A stretch of 64,000 bases of DNA from Emydura subglobosa (Eukaryota > Chordata > Testudines > Chelidae). The translations under genes were made by a program, and so were the position numbers. The stretch covers positions 3,300,319-3,364,318 of the forward strand of contig ML680053.1 in NCBI GenBank assembly GCA_007922225.1. Reading direction: 5' to 3'. Under the pieces are notes generated by a model. That model was not told the DNA's origin. It worked only from the letters and a program-made list of their open reading frames with translations, and did no database searches. Below, piece after piece: positions 11,236 to 21,489 of this stretch; position 1 is the stretch's first letter; every line of letters starts with the position of its first letter.

Positions 11236-12340
11236 ACAGCCCCAGGGTAGGGGAATGGAGTGTAACACACAAGCAGAGTGAACAATTTGATGGTGGCAAA
11301 CGTCAGGTTAGTTCCAGGATTTTTTGCAGGAGAGGGAGGCAGAGACTAATATGGAGGGGATAAGTAAAATAGAAATTAAAGTGAAGGGAGAACAGACTGT
11401 ACTATTAGCAATAAGGAAACCAGCAGCCACGAACTCATTAAGAACAATCTACTAACCCAATCTAAGACATGGCTTTTTAAATGCGCACTTTTCTGCACGC
11501 CAGGATGCCTTCATTCAGTGGGCCTAACCAGCTTTGATTTTGAGTAGCTGTTGATCATTGATGTCACTACAGCTGGGCAGGTTTGCACCAGCTGAGGCCT
11601 TGGCTTGTCTCTTGGGTGAGTCCCCCCATTGCTGTCCAACGCTCTTACAAATCGTTTGAAAACAAACTCTGTGCTCGCAGGGCTTCTCCTACTCAGTTTG
11701 TGGTTTTTAAACACAGGAAAAAGCACCCTCAGCTCCATTTCCTTGAGGGATACCACTTCACCTTCTTTGTATTTCATGACTTGCGATGGGCCTGAGGTGA
11801 CAAATGGAGAGTGAGACTGGAGTGGTTCCAGAACTCAGTGTGATTCCGAACCAGGGTTTTATCTTAGCTCATTATAGAGACAGCAGCAATGATCTTGAGT
11901 GAGACTTCCTCGAGGATGCAAGGCTGTTTGCAGCCAGAGCGTTGCTGTGTGCCTATCTCTAGTAATTGTGTGATCATGGTAATTACGCACAAGAAGATAA
12001 TTTCTTAATCATGTGTAATGAGCACCCGTCAGCTAGCAAGCTATGCACACACTCATTCCCGCTGTTCACAGGCTTCTAATCCGCCTCCTTTTATGCTGAC
12101 TGTTTCCTTAGTTACCATACACATCTTTTCTGAGGTGCTTTGTAATGGTTTGAAGACTGGCTATAGTCTAATTTCTTCTTGGCTGTTACCAGCCAAACCC
12201 TGTCACCACAAATCTTGGGCTGTGTTTTATCCCCTTAACAGGAGTTGGAATTTTCTAACATCCATTCCAGTGACAGCAAAGAGAGTCACTATAACACAAA
12301 TACCAAAAGCTTAAGGTTTATATTTAGCAAGCTGTGTGGA
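11236..12340. other. Unassigned non-genic stretch
   Basis: An 88-codon minus-strand frame (11,511-11,777) is basic and without domains. I could not place it and found no convincing splice sites around it. The rest shows nothing. Confidence 0.4.
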
Positions 12341-12590
12341 GCAAGGCCCATCTTTCTGGTCTGTGTTCGTATAGCGCATAGCACCATTGGCTCTTGGTCC
12401 ATGAATAGCGCTCCCAGGTAGAGTGACCAGATGTCTCCATTTTATAGGGACACTCCTGATATTTGGGGTTTTGCCATACATAGGCATCTATTACCTCCCA
12501 CCCCCCAGTCCCGGTTTTTCACACTTGCTATCTGGTGATCCTACTCCTAGGTATCACTGTAACACAAATAATAAATAGTAATAACTAAGG
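12341..12590 (+). mobile_element. MIR-like SINE tail, interrupted
   Basis: The tail reads CATAGCACCATTGGCTCTTG, then TAGCGCTCC, is broken by a 125-base insertion, and resumes as AGGTATCACTGTAACACAAA with AATAAATAGTAATAA at the end. Both halves match the tail of this family once the insertion is removed. Confidence 0.75.
12419..12543. mobile_element. hAT-like MITE with 8-bp target duplication
   Basis: The ends TAGAGTGACCAGA and TCTGGTGATCCTA are inverted copies. The flanking octamers are CTCCCAGG and CTCCTAGG (7 of 8 identical), and one copy of the octamer restores the SINE tail it sits in. An 8-bp duplication with short inverted ends points to the hAT superfamily. It is non-autonomous, with no coding capacity. 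Confidence 0.75.
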
Positions 12591-12599
12591 GACTCTCTT

Positions 12600-14060
12600 T
12601 AAAAATCAAAGGGCCCGAATCTCCTATCACATACACTGGTTTTATACTGGTGTAAAACTATTAACCACACTGGCGTTTCTCTAGATTTACACCGGGGGGG
12701 GGGGGGAATTGAGCCCACAACCCTTCCAAATCCACATCGAAATATTTGGGACTTTCTTCAACGTTTCATCTTGGGCCAGTTAGGAAACAGATCCAAAAAA
12801 CAGGTCCTTCTGGTTTTGTGCCAACCCACTGTAGAGGGGACACTGTTTTCTGGGCGCCATGCACAGCTGCCCAGCTCTTTCCCCTCCGTGTTAGAAATGG
12901 CTGCCTCAGTCAGAAAAGAAAGACCGGCCACCCTGGCCCAGACCCTCGAAGCTAGTTTATGTGCCGAAGTGCCTCTGAGGCTCTGGGCCTTTGTGCATAT
13001 AGCGATGACTCACTAAAGGTGAAATTCACACCTGTGCACAGGACCAGACTAAGGCAGATGCACCACTTAACTCTTACCCAAAGGCTTAAAGGGTGGATAG
13101 GGGAGCAGTCAAAATTTTTGTATCAAAACAATGGAAAATTCAGGTTTTGACTGAACAAATTTCTTCGGGAAAAGTATCTGATCTTTGCAGAAACTTTTGA
13201 TGTTTCATTAAAAAAAAAAAAAAAAAAAAAAGGCACCTGAAAGCCAAAAAGCTCCAGCCAATACCCCACATTTTATTAGATTGTTGCACTGCAATGCCTC
13301 ATGGGAGTTGTAGTTCATGTCCCTCATCCCCCCATTCAACTCTATGGGCTGGGGTTCCAACTGGACGCATCTCCCATGATGCCCCGAAGATATTTGACTC
13401 CCATGATGTATTGCAATATCTCAGCAAGAAGGGAGACCGTGGTGCATTATGGGAAATGTAGTCCCACCAGGGAGCCTGGCCTATAGAGGAAAATAGGGGC
13501 ATGAAGCACCCAAACTACAATGCCCCTGGGGCACTGTGGCAGCATTTCTCAAGTGAAATTTTGGGGGTTTGCTTTTCCCCCAAAAAATTTTCATCCTGCT
13601 CTAGTGTTTAGGACTTGTATTGGCCTTCTGCCTCCCAGTGAATTTCTTAGTAAAAAGCACAAGATGCTCTTGACTGCAGTATAAAGGCAAGGGATTCTAG
13701 CATCCTGTTGAATATTGTGTACAGCCTGCCAAATCAAATAGCAGCCAAATATGAGTTTTTAAACAGCAGTTATGTTGCATTAATCCTCTGAAGATTTCAG
13801 AAAGAACTGCTATCCCTATTACTTCTACTCTTAGGATAAGCCCTAAAATCCAATATGATACCTGCATGAATCTGTCTCCTCTCTGCCACTGTACCTCAGT
13901 TCAAATCAGTGGCATTTCACCAATGAAAGTGAAAGGAGCATCAGACTCATTGGCTTTCCCAGCTAAACCAACTATAAACCCTGTCATGACCAAGTAGAAG
14001 AAATAACGCTGAGGCTGACGCTGATGTAACATTTCAGTGACTGACAGGCAACAGACGATC
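12600..14060. other. Non-genic stretch with simple repeats
   Basis: It contains a decayed palindrome around 12,612-12,720 (TACACTGGTTTTATACTGG ... TTTACACC) with a G-run, and an A-run at 13,210-13,231. Around 13,280-13,520 there are repeated CATGATG and CCCATGA motifs and TTGTAGTT / AATGTAGT blocks, probably a decayed inverted-repeat element. No gene. Confidence 0.4.
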
Positions 14061-14082
14061 CCATTCAAAGCAGTTCACTCGT

Positions 14083-14088
14083 TTTATT
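14083..14088 (-). promoter_or_regulatory. Poly(A) signal of the 14.2-kb candidate exon
   Basis: AATAAA on the minus strand, about 78 bases after the TGA that closes the candidate terminal exon. Followed by a GT-containing stretch (GAGTGAACTGCTTTG). Confidence 0.5.
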
Positions 14089-14165
14089 GTACGCCATAGA
14101 ACCAGCCATGTTTCATGCAGGCTATGTGTTTGTCCCAGCGGCCACTCAGAATGAAGTGCTTCACT

Positions 14166-14235
14166 TCATGTGGGTGGGTCCTGGGCTAAGGGACTTGGTT
14201 CCTGGTCTGTAGCACCGGTGGCTTTATCGAGGGTC
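14166..14235 (-). CDS. MAP6: Candidate alternative last exon of MAP6
   Basis: The acceptor on the minus strand is strong: CTCTTTTTTTCTGCTTGCAG. The exon starts with one base that completes a codon, then 22 codons beginning TLDKATGATDQE and ending PLAQDPPT, TGA, and AATAAA 78 bases on. The acceptor phase fits the spliced exon 3 of MAP6 (GA + G gives Glu). The resulting E-T-L start and the P/Q/D/T-rich make-up resemble the start of the mammalian last exon as I remember it (E-S-L-A-Q-P...), but without its long repeats. A second frame is also open (starting PSIKPPVLQ) and would fit a join from the 27.9-kb exon. The exon signals are seen directly; the MAP6 link is inferred. The intron from exon 3 would be about 16 kb. 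Confidence 0.45.
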
Positions 14236-14412
14236 CTGCAAGCAGAAAAAAAGAGTCATTCCACAGCTGCTAGACTGAATCAATGACCACAGAACACACC
14301 CTCCCCCTCCCCACTCAACCACAATTGCTATTGGCCTAGCAATGAATCACTGCGTGGCGTGCGTTCATTTATTAGACACCCAATAAATGATTCATACGTT
14401 TGCTGTAGAGAT

Positions 14413-14509
14413 GATGGGCCTGATTCTGTGCTCATTTAGGGACTGATCTAAAGCTCATTGAAGTCAATGGGTGTCTTGCCATAAATGTCAGCGGGCTCTG
14501 GGTCAGGCC
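14413..14509. repeat. GGGCCTGATTC palindromic short element
   Basis: It starts GGGCCTGATTCTGTGCTC and ends GCTCTGGGTCAGGCCC, with CATTGAAGTCAATG in the middle. Same general design as the GGCCAGATCC palindromes. Confidence 0.5.
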
Positions 14510-14873
14510 CATACACTTGATTTACTACATCTGTGCACTTTCATTGGCTTCAGTTGATTTGTTCTGGGGTTAGGCACAAACAGGATCGCCCCAATGGGAA
14601 GCCATGAATTGCTATGAAGAATGCTTGCCAATTGATTATAACCTGCATAGGAAGTCAAAGAGGGTCTCGCTGTAAAATTGTACCACCAGTAAACAGTGTG
14701 TTGCCCTCAAAGCGAGCGATGAATGCTAGTGAATGCCCTGTAATGTAAGGGTGCTATCAATTCAGGGGTCTCATCTGCCCTTATGGCATCCTGGCGTGCT
14801 CGGATCCTTCCATGTCATTAAAATGATTGGCTTTACCGAACAGCGATTGCCTGAAAAAATACAAGCCAGGGTT

Positions 14874-15000
14874 TAGGGTGACCAGTTAGCAAGTGTGGAA
14901 AAAGGTTTTGGGGTGGGGCGTAGGGGTATAGTTGTGTATATTAGACAAAGCCCCTAATATTGGGATGGGCCCAATAACAGCGGGATGTCTGGTCACCCTT
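14874..15000 (-). mobile_element. hAT-like MITE, second copy
   Basis: The ends TAGGGTGACCAG and CTGGTCACCCTT are inverted copies, and the inside matches the 12.4-kb element in reverse orientation (AAGTGTGGAAAAA ... GGGATGTCTGGTCACC). The flanks are CCAGGGTT and CCAGGATT, a 7-of-8 target duplication. Confidence 0.75.
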
Positions 15001-15456
15001 CCAGGATTCCACTCTGCCACCACCTTTCCTGTGTACATTCAAGCATCCAAGGGGCAAGACAGGCCCCGTTTTGGGGTGAACCCAGATGTTGGGCATCAGT
15101 ATTGATGAGAGTGCCATAGGGGCCAGCTCCTCACTGCTGGAAATTGGCAGAGCGCCATTAAGAACGGCCCTGCCCCCCCCCCGCCAAGGTCAGACCAATG
15201 GTGCATCTAGCCCAGTATCCTGTCTTCCGATAGGGGCCAGGTGCTCCAGAGGGAATCAATAGAACAGGTCATCATCAAGTGATCCGGCCTGTGGCCCATA
15301 CCCAGCTTCTGGCAAACATTGGGGGTCGATGCAGCTATAGCCAGCTGAGGATCTGGGCCTATGCGCGAAGGAGGACAGGCCATGGGAGCGCCGGTGCAAG
15401 CTGCTGCATGCCAGGGGTCAGCAAGTGGAAGCAGGTGGGGAAAGGAGCCTGGGATC

Positions 15457-15874
15457 AGGTGACCGTATTTCCCAAAGGGAAACTGGGACACAGCGTGAGG
15501 TTAGTCTGAGCCCTCACCCCCGTATGGGGCGGCCTGAGCCACTCACCCAGCCCTGCTCTTCCCCCCCTCCCCCGCTCTGGGGCTGGCGTGGTTGCTCACT
15601 CGAGCCCTCGCTGCCCTCCGTTTGAGAATCAGGTCGGCATTTCACCTGAGCCCTGCCTGCTCCAGCATGAGCTCCAGCTCGCCACTCAGCCCCCCCCCCC
15701 CCCCCCCCNNNNNNNNNNNNNNNNNNNNNNNNNNNNNNNNNNNNNNNNNNNNNNNNNNNNNNNNNNNNNNNNNNNNNNNNNNNNNNNNNNNNNNNNNNNN
15801 NNNNNNNNCATTTCTGCCCAAAAAGTCAGGCCTGCCAGGACAGGGCTTAAAAAAAAGGGACGTGTGGTCACCCT
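15457..15874. mobile_element. Possible larger element with GGTGACC / GGTCACC ends, spanning the gap
   Basis: AGGTGACCGTATTTCCC at the left and GGGACGTGTGGTCACCCT at the right are inverted at their outer 8-9 bases and resemble the ends of the hAT-like MITEs. The interior is GC-rich, holds a C-run and the assembly gap, so the true length is unknown. No convincing target duplication. Confidence 0.35.
15690..15808. other. Poly-C tract running into a 100-N assembly gap
   Basis: A run of 19 C is followed by exactly 100 N (15,709-15,808), the usual placeholder for a gap of unknown size. Frames that cross it are artefacts. Confidence 0.95.
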
Positions 15875-16785
15875 GAGCTGCAGGGAGGATTCTGGGGGAA
15901 GAAGCCGAGGGAGATCAGGGCAGTAGGCACAGGTGCCCATGGAGGGGGTAGGAGGAGGGCTGTGGGGTTTGAGTACAGCAGGGGAGAGCTGGAGGGAAAG
16001 GATCTGTGGGGTCAGGAAGGGATCCACGCTGGTCAGTGTTGACATGGAAGTCGGCTCCCTGGGACCTGGGGGGGAGAGAGGTGGAGTGGGTGGAAGGGCT
16101 CGCTGCGGTCACAGAGGTGGACTGGACAATGCAGGCGGCATCCTGGCCAGATATAAAGTGGCTGCTGTCCCCTGGCGGCGTCCAGGTAAAACAGCTGTGC
16201 CAGGCGCTGCCCTTTGCAATGAGACTCATCCGCAGGCCTGGTCCAGAGGTACAGCCCAATGAGAGCTGGGATTAAAAGGCAGGGCCTGTTTGTGGCCGAC
16301 ACCCTGCCCATGGGAGTGTGCGGGCAGCGGCACCTGCCCAGCTGATGGAATCCAGTGCGACCCTGGTTTGCAGCCTGGGAGGGTGACTTTCCCTGCAAGA
16401 GGTTATCAGCCAATTCAGGCCAGAAATTGGGCTGGGAGCTGCTCAACTAGAGGCAACCTCAAGCCCCTGTCCAGGGTTTGCCTACCTCCACACTGGCAGC
16501 AGGGAGGATTTTTTCTGCCAGAACATATCGGCAGGGCCCTGTGGGCACGTTCCCCATCCCCCAGAGCAGTCCTGGAGTGAGATGGTAACACGACTGGTTT
16601 CCTGCAGGGGCAGGGGGTGCACAGTGAGAGAGCTGAGCCTTTCCCACCTGCCGGGCGCCATAACTTGGAAGGAGGTGAACCCATGAAAGAGGGGAGCCCA
16701 ACAACTAAGGACAATGGCGTCAGTGGCAGGCCCACAGCACCTCCCCACCTGGCCCAGTCAGGTTAGGATGCTGCACTGAGTGCCG

Positions 16786-16987
16786 GGGGGCACGTCTACA
16801 CAGTATCTGGGAGCTGGCCTCCCAGCCTGGGTCCACAGACTCCTGTTAACATGCTCAAAACAGCTGTGTAGACAATGTGGCTTGTGCCAGAGCTGGGGCT
16901 CTGAAGCCAGGGGTGGGGAGGGCAGAGCCTGTGCTCCCGCCCATAGTGCATGTTCAAAGCAGCGTCTACACAGCTCTTTTTAGGGCA
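16786..16987. mobile_element. MITE of the GTCTACACAG family
   Basis: The left part GGCACGTCTACACAGTATCTGGGAG ... CCTCCCAGC parallels the left end of the 36.6-kb element, and the right part AGCGTCTACACAGCTCTTTTTAGGGCA matches that family's internal block. No coding capacity. Confidence 0.5.
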
Positions 16988-19284
16988 CTAGCGCAGGGTT
17001 GAGAGGTTCTCACCCAGATGCAGTGGAGACATAAAGTCCTCTTGGCATCCAGCAGGAACAGCCATGCAAGTTCCCCTGCATGACATGATGCAAATATGCC
17101 TCAACCAGCAATGTACAGGCAAGCTCTTCAGCTGATTTACACTAGCCAGTCCTCTTCTTGGATGGCTTGTGTCCTGTCCGATATTGAGACAAAACCGGAC
17201 ATGGTTTTTGCCCAGTATCAGATGGGGATGCCATTTTGAAGAGGGGGGTGGAGTGGCGCACTCTTCAAAATGGCTGCCACTGCCAGGCGTGACCTCATGC
17301 ACACCACGTATGTCAGGTCATGCCAGCAGGGCAAGGTCACGCCGGTGCGGCAGACCACCGCCATTCCTAGAAGTACCAGAAGGTCCAGTATGCCGGGAAT
17401 GGGTCAGCGGACACCCTAGCGATCCACACTAGGATTGCAAGGGCCAGTCAGGCACTCAGGTCTCCTCTAGAAGCTGATCTGAGACCACCAGCACCTTTCT
17501 TGTAAGACACTGAATGGCCATGAGCTGGTAATGTCCCAGCAGGCAATGCACCAGCCTCCTGGAAGAGAACGGGTCTGTATCCTACCTCTAGACCCAACCT
17601 CCCCCTTCATTTGCATCCTTCATGAGAAACTGAAATAAGAATATGGTGTGAGAGTCATTTCCAACAATGCACAAGTGCTAACTGGGGAGGGCGGTTGCAT
17701 TAATTCCCTGTGAAAGTCCTTGTAGAAACAACACACACACACACAGACGCGTGCGCGCGCGTCCAGTGGACCTGTGCAAAGTGAGTCAGGAAGGTGAAAT
17801 ATCTACCCTCAGAACAAAGGGTGGGTTGACAGAAAAGCCAGTTCCAGGACTAAAACTAGCTCAATTGCTTGCCTGTGTGTTAAAATTTCCTTTCGTCGCA
17901 GCCAGGCAAGGCATTTGTCTGAAGTTCTTTGCGCTCTCACGGGCCAGCTGTGGCAATGTATCCGCCAACAAAACTGGGGTCGCAACAAGTTTGCGGCAGA
18001 AATGAATGCTGTGCTGTGACAAGGTGGCAGCTCAGTGCCCTGCGGACTAGAGGGATGCTTGGCAGCAGCTGATCACGCTGGTTACAGACATGCGAGTGCG
18101 TAGGAAAGAGATCTGGCAGGAAATGCAGGGGCTTAGTGGTGAATCCTCAGGTGTCTTCACAGGCCAGCATTTACCAGCTGAAAACACCAGCCTGAGATGC
18201 TGGTTATCACACACATAAGCCCTAGCGTGCTAACAGGCGCTTGGGACGCTGGCCCTCAGCTGCAGTGGCGACGTGCCCCCAGGCACTCAGTGTAGCGCCC
18301 TAAACTGACTGGGCTGAACGCCGAACGGGCCCACTGAGGCCCTTGTCCATCGGTGTTGCGCTCCTCTCCTTCCCAGTTACGGAAGATGGGAAGGTCTCAG
18401 CACGCTCGCTGCACCGCCTAGCCCGATGCCTCTCGCCCGCACAGCACTACTCCGTGGGTATCACACCAGTGAGGTGCCTCATCCTGGCTTGCCTCGGCGT
18501 AAACGTGTTTAGATTGCACGGACCTAGCGCCGTTCAAACCAGGGGGCCAACTCCAGCGCTGGGGGCTGGCCATGGACCTAGGAGGCAAAGGACCGAGTGG
18601 CTCATCCGCACGCTGAGGCCGACGCATTTAGGGAGAGTCACTAATCATTTGGTGCCTCAGTTTTAAATTGGGGCTCTGATATTTCGCCACCATTGTGGAG
18701 TACTTTGAGCCCTTCAGATGGAAAAGCGCTAGCGTGCTGCTGTGCTTTATTGCTAAGGTTTAGCTTTGGTAACCAAGGCGTGAGCTGCTACGCGTTCCTA
18801 ACGAGGAGAGGTGCGGGTACCCAGCTCAAAGCACCAGGGTCCATGCATATTCTTGCTCCATTTCGGCCCTGGAGCTTTTGTTCCTAGCTTCTCCATCACT
18901 GCACGTTCTTCTATACAGAGGGCCTGGCCTCAGCAGGCATAGCTCCACTCCAGTTACACCGGCAGAAGATCTGTCCCCAAACTGCATGGCCTTTATGTGC
19001 CTCGATTCCTGATCGGCACACGGCATCATGAACTCGGGGCTAGAAACACACTGGGGATCTAGCCCCCCCCAATGACTAAACATCCTGCGGCCCAGTGGCA
19101 CCCAGGCTCCCATGGGGCCAGTTACACACCTAAGAAAGGGATTCCCGGAAGGCAGGATGCTGAGTGGAGCACCACCGACGCTAGGCAGTAGGGAATGCCA
19201 AGGAGAGGCGCTGGGCAGCAGCATGTATGCGATCCAGCCCATTACAGCCACAGCCCTGCAGTTACTCACCTGGGAGGCAGACGA
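16988..19284. other. GC-moderate non-genic stretch
   Basis: No gene. It holds a dinucleotide tract at 17,731-17,762 (listed separately) and a decayed MIR-like core at about 18,625-18,760 (GAGAGTCACTAATCATTTGG, TGCCTCAGTTTTAAATTGGGG). A 107-codon plus-strand frame at 18,343-18,666 overlaps that repeat and is not credible as a gene. Confidence 0.45.
17731..17762. repeat. Alternating CA/CG dinucleotide tract
   Basis: About eight AC units pass into ACGCGTGCGCGCGCGT. It is almost purely alternating purine and pyrimidine, a sequence type able to adopt Z-DNA. Confidence 0.8.
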
Positions 19285-19380
19285 CTCAGGTTCAAGTCCC
19301 TGCGCTAAATCAGGGATTCAAACCTTGAACTCCCACATCCCAGATGAGTGCCCTCACCCTTGGGTGACTGGGTAGACCGG
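19285..19380 (+). repeat. Short repeat with tRNA-like B-box
   Basis: GGTTCAAGTCCC resembles a polymerase III B box, followed by a near-inverted GGGATTCAAACCTTGAACT and CCCACATCCCAGATGAGTGCC. The order recalls SINE heads of the MIR-like family, but the rest is missing. Confidence 0.35.
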
Positions 19381-19805
19381 GACAGACGCATATCCCAGCA
19401 CCGCCCCCTCGCTATGTCTGCTCCTGACCCTGTGTGTGCAGGTGAGGGATGCTCTGAGCACAGCGACCAGCTCAGGACCCACACACAAGGGAGCTGGGGG
19501 GGATGCCTCGTTGGAGAATTCTTAGGGCTTTGGTGTGAGTAACAGCTCCCAGCAGCGTGGCCACACCAGGACCTACGCAGCTTTGCGCTTGCTCCCCCCG
19601 GCAGAACTTTAGTCACCGAGGGCCTGAAGGGTTAGGCGTCAGCTGAGCGGTGGTTTTATAAATGTCAGTGACACCTAAATGATGGACCTAGCTGCCGAAA
19701 GAGTTGGATAGGTGCCCAAGTCCCTTGGTGAATCTCGCCCCCGGTCACCATCCGCCTCCTCAGTGAATGATCCAATTTGTGGCACTGGCCATTTTACTCA
19801 CCTCC

Positions 19806-20464
19806 TGCTATGTGTTTTTTATGACCTTGTTTACAGTAAAAAAATAAGTCGACCTAAGAGACGTCAACTTACAGCCACCACAGTAATTCCCCCTGGTTCC
19901 CACCTGGAGCCAGTCCAGGCTTCTCCCCATTCCCCATTGGGAGCCAGGGGAAGCCACCAGGAGCTGCCCTGTTCCCAGGAGGAAGCAGAACAGGCTTTCT
20001 AGCCCCTGGGGCATGGGGAGCTGCCCTGGCTTCTGGCTCCCAGCTGGGAGCCGGCAGCCTTATAAATTTCGCACCTTAGTGAACTTGACACCTGCCTGGC
20101 TCCCAGCTGGGAGCTGGTGGAGAAGCCACCTAGGGCTTTTCCCCTCCCAGCTGGGAGCTGGGGTCCAGCCACCAAGGGTTTTTTGCCCTGCTCCCAGCTG
20201 GTTTTCTTGTCAATGTCAGGGCTCCGCTGGAAATTGACACACGTGACAGATAACTGCTGATGTAAGGGAACGCAGCGTCTACATTGACACTGTGTCACCC
20301 TATCTATGCCGACATAAGCCCTACACCTCTCGTCGAGATGGTTTTATTATGTCAGCACAGCAAGGGTGTTACATCAGTGGGAGGAGCGTTTGAATGTGCA
20401 CACCTCCACTGTTTTGTCGACAAAAGCTGACTTTTGTCGAAAAAACGCTGTAGTATAGACCAGT
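19806..20464. mobile_element. MITE-like element with internal palindromic repeats
   Basis: The right end CTGTAGTATAGACCAGTG and the internal GTCGACCTAAGAGACGTCAACTT / ATGCCGACATAAGCC blocks resemble the TAGAC-ended MITEs of this window. The middle holds an array built on GCTCCCAGCTGGGAGC (perfect 18-mer at 20,035-20,052, further copies at 20,099, 20,144 and 20,190). The left boundary is uncertain. Confidence 0.45.
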
Positions 20465-20539
20465 GCTAATAGATAGAGGTTGTGTGGTTTAGTGGATTGC
20501 ACCTGAAGATGAGCACTCTTAAATTCCTAGCCTCCTAGA

Positions 20540-20640
20540 TTTTAAGGCCAGAGGGGTCCATTAGGGTCCTCGAGTCTCCGCTCCTGCACAGCACAGACCC
20601 AAGAACCTCACCCAGTAAACTCCACCTCAAGCCCATAACT
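20540..20640 (-). mobile_element. LINE 3'-end fragment (CR1/L3 type)
   Basis: CTAGATTTTAAGGCCAGAGGG, then CCTGCACAGCACAGACCC and AACCTCACCCAG: the same terminus as at 63.9 kb, antisense. Confidence 0.6.
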
Positions 20641-20741
20641 GCTGGTTGAGCTAAATTCTCATTAAAATTAGTTGTAACCCCAGGTCTGCAAATGTCTTGC
20701 TGTGTGGCCTCAGCACATCTCTGAGGCCTAGATCCTCAAGG

Positions 20742-20860
20742 TAGAATCAAAGAATCGTAGGACTGGCAGGAACCACAAGAGGTCACCTAGGCCAGTCCCC
20801 TGCATTTGTGGCAGGACGAAGTATTATCCAGAACATCCCTGACAGGTGTTTAGGTATTTA
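20742..20860 (-). mobile_element. CR1 3' end
   Basis: AATCAAAGAATCGTAGGACT, then AGGAACCACAAGAGGTCACC and CAGTCCCCTGCATTTGTGGC: an antisense CR1 terminus with degraded ATTCTATG units. Confidence 0.75.
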
Positions 20861-20924
20861 GACTCCTACATCCCCTGTATTTCCATGGGAGATAGGCACC
20901 TAAATAGATTTCAGGGTCTAAACT

Positions 20925-21045
20925 AGGCCTTAGCCTCTCTGTGGCTCATATGTAGACTGGAGAGAATAATACCATACTTAGCTGCCTCTTCTGAGACGTG
21001 TGAGTGTTCACTCGGTAACATTTCAAAGTGCTTTGTGTATACAGG
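20925..21045 (+). mobile_element. MIR-like SINE core fragment
   Basis: CTTAGCCTCTCTGTGGCTCA, ATAATACCATACTTAGCTGCC, then ACATTTCAAAGTGCTTTGTG, the order of the SINE core and its 3' flank. Confidence 0.5.
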
Positions 21046-21489
21046 GCCTCCTGTCTTTGAACAGCACTGATGGACTGACCGCGGCACCAGACAGGGAAAG
21101 CACGGGGGAGGAGGGTTAGATCCTGATTCCCTTACTCACAGCAGATATCCGCTTGACGTCAATGCAGCGTCAGCTTAGTACTCAGTGAGAGGAAGGCTAT
21201 CAGCAGCTTACCTGTATGAGCACTAGCTAGCATCAGAACTAAGGGGACCAGATCATCTCCTGCATAGTGACAGGCTCCTCTCCGCACATCTCCACCTCTC
21301 TCCCCAACTCCCTCCCGTGTCTCACGCCAGACATTGTACCTGGCTTGTTTGCGTGGCTGTCGCTGGCACTTTATTCGGATGTCACTCAATATTACAGATC
21401 CTGAAGGAGATCTTTTCACCACTGACTGGCAGGCTCCCATTGGTCTTTTACTAACTGGCTGCCCTTTCTCTATTGCTACCTACAGCCAG

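Noticed and set aside
15588..16045. Frames crossing the N gap on both strands
   Set aside because: They consist partly of unknown residues; the gap length is arbitrary, so the frame across it has no meaning.
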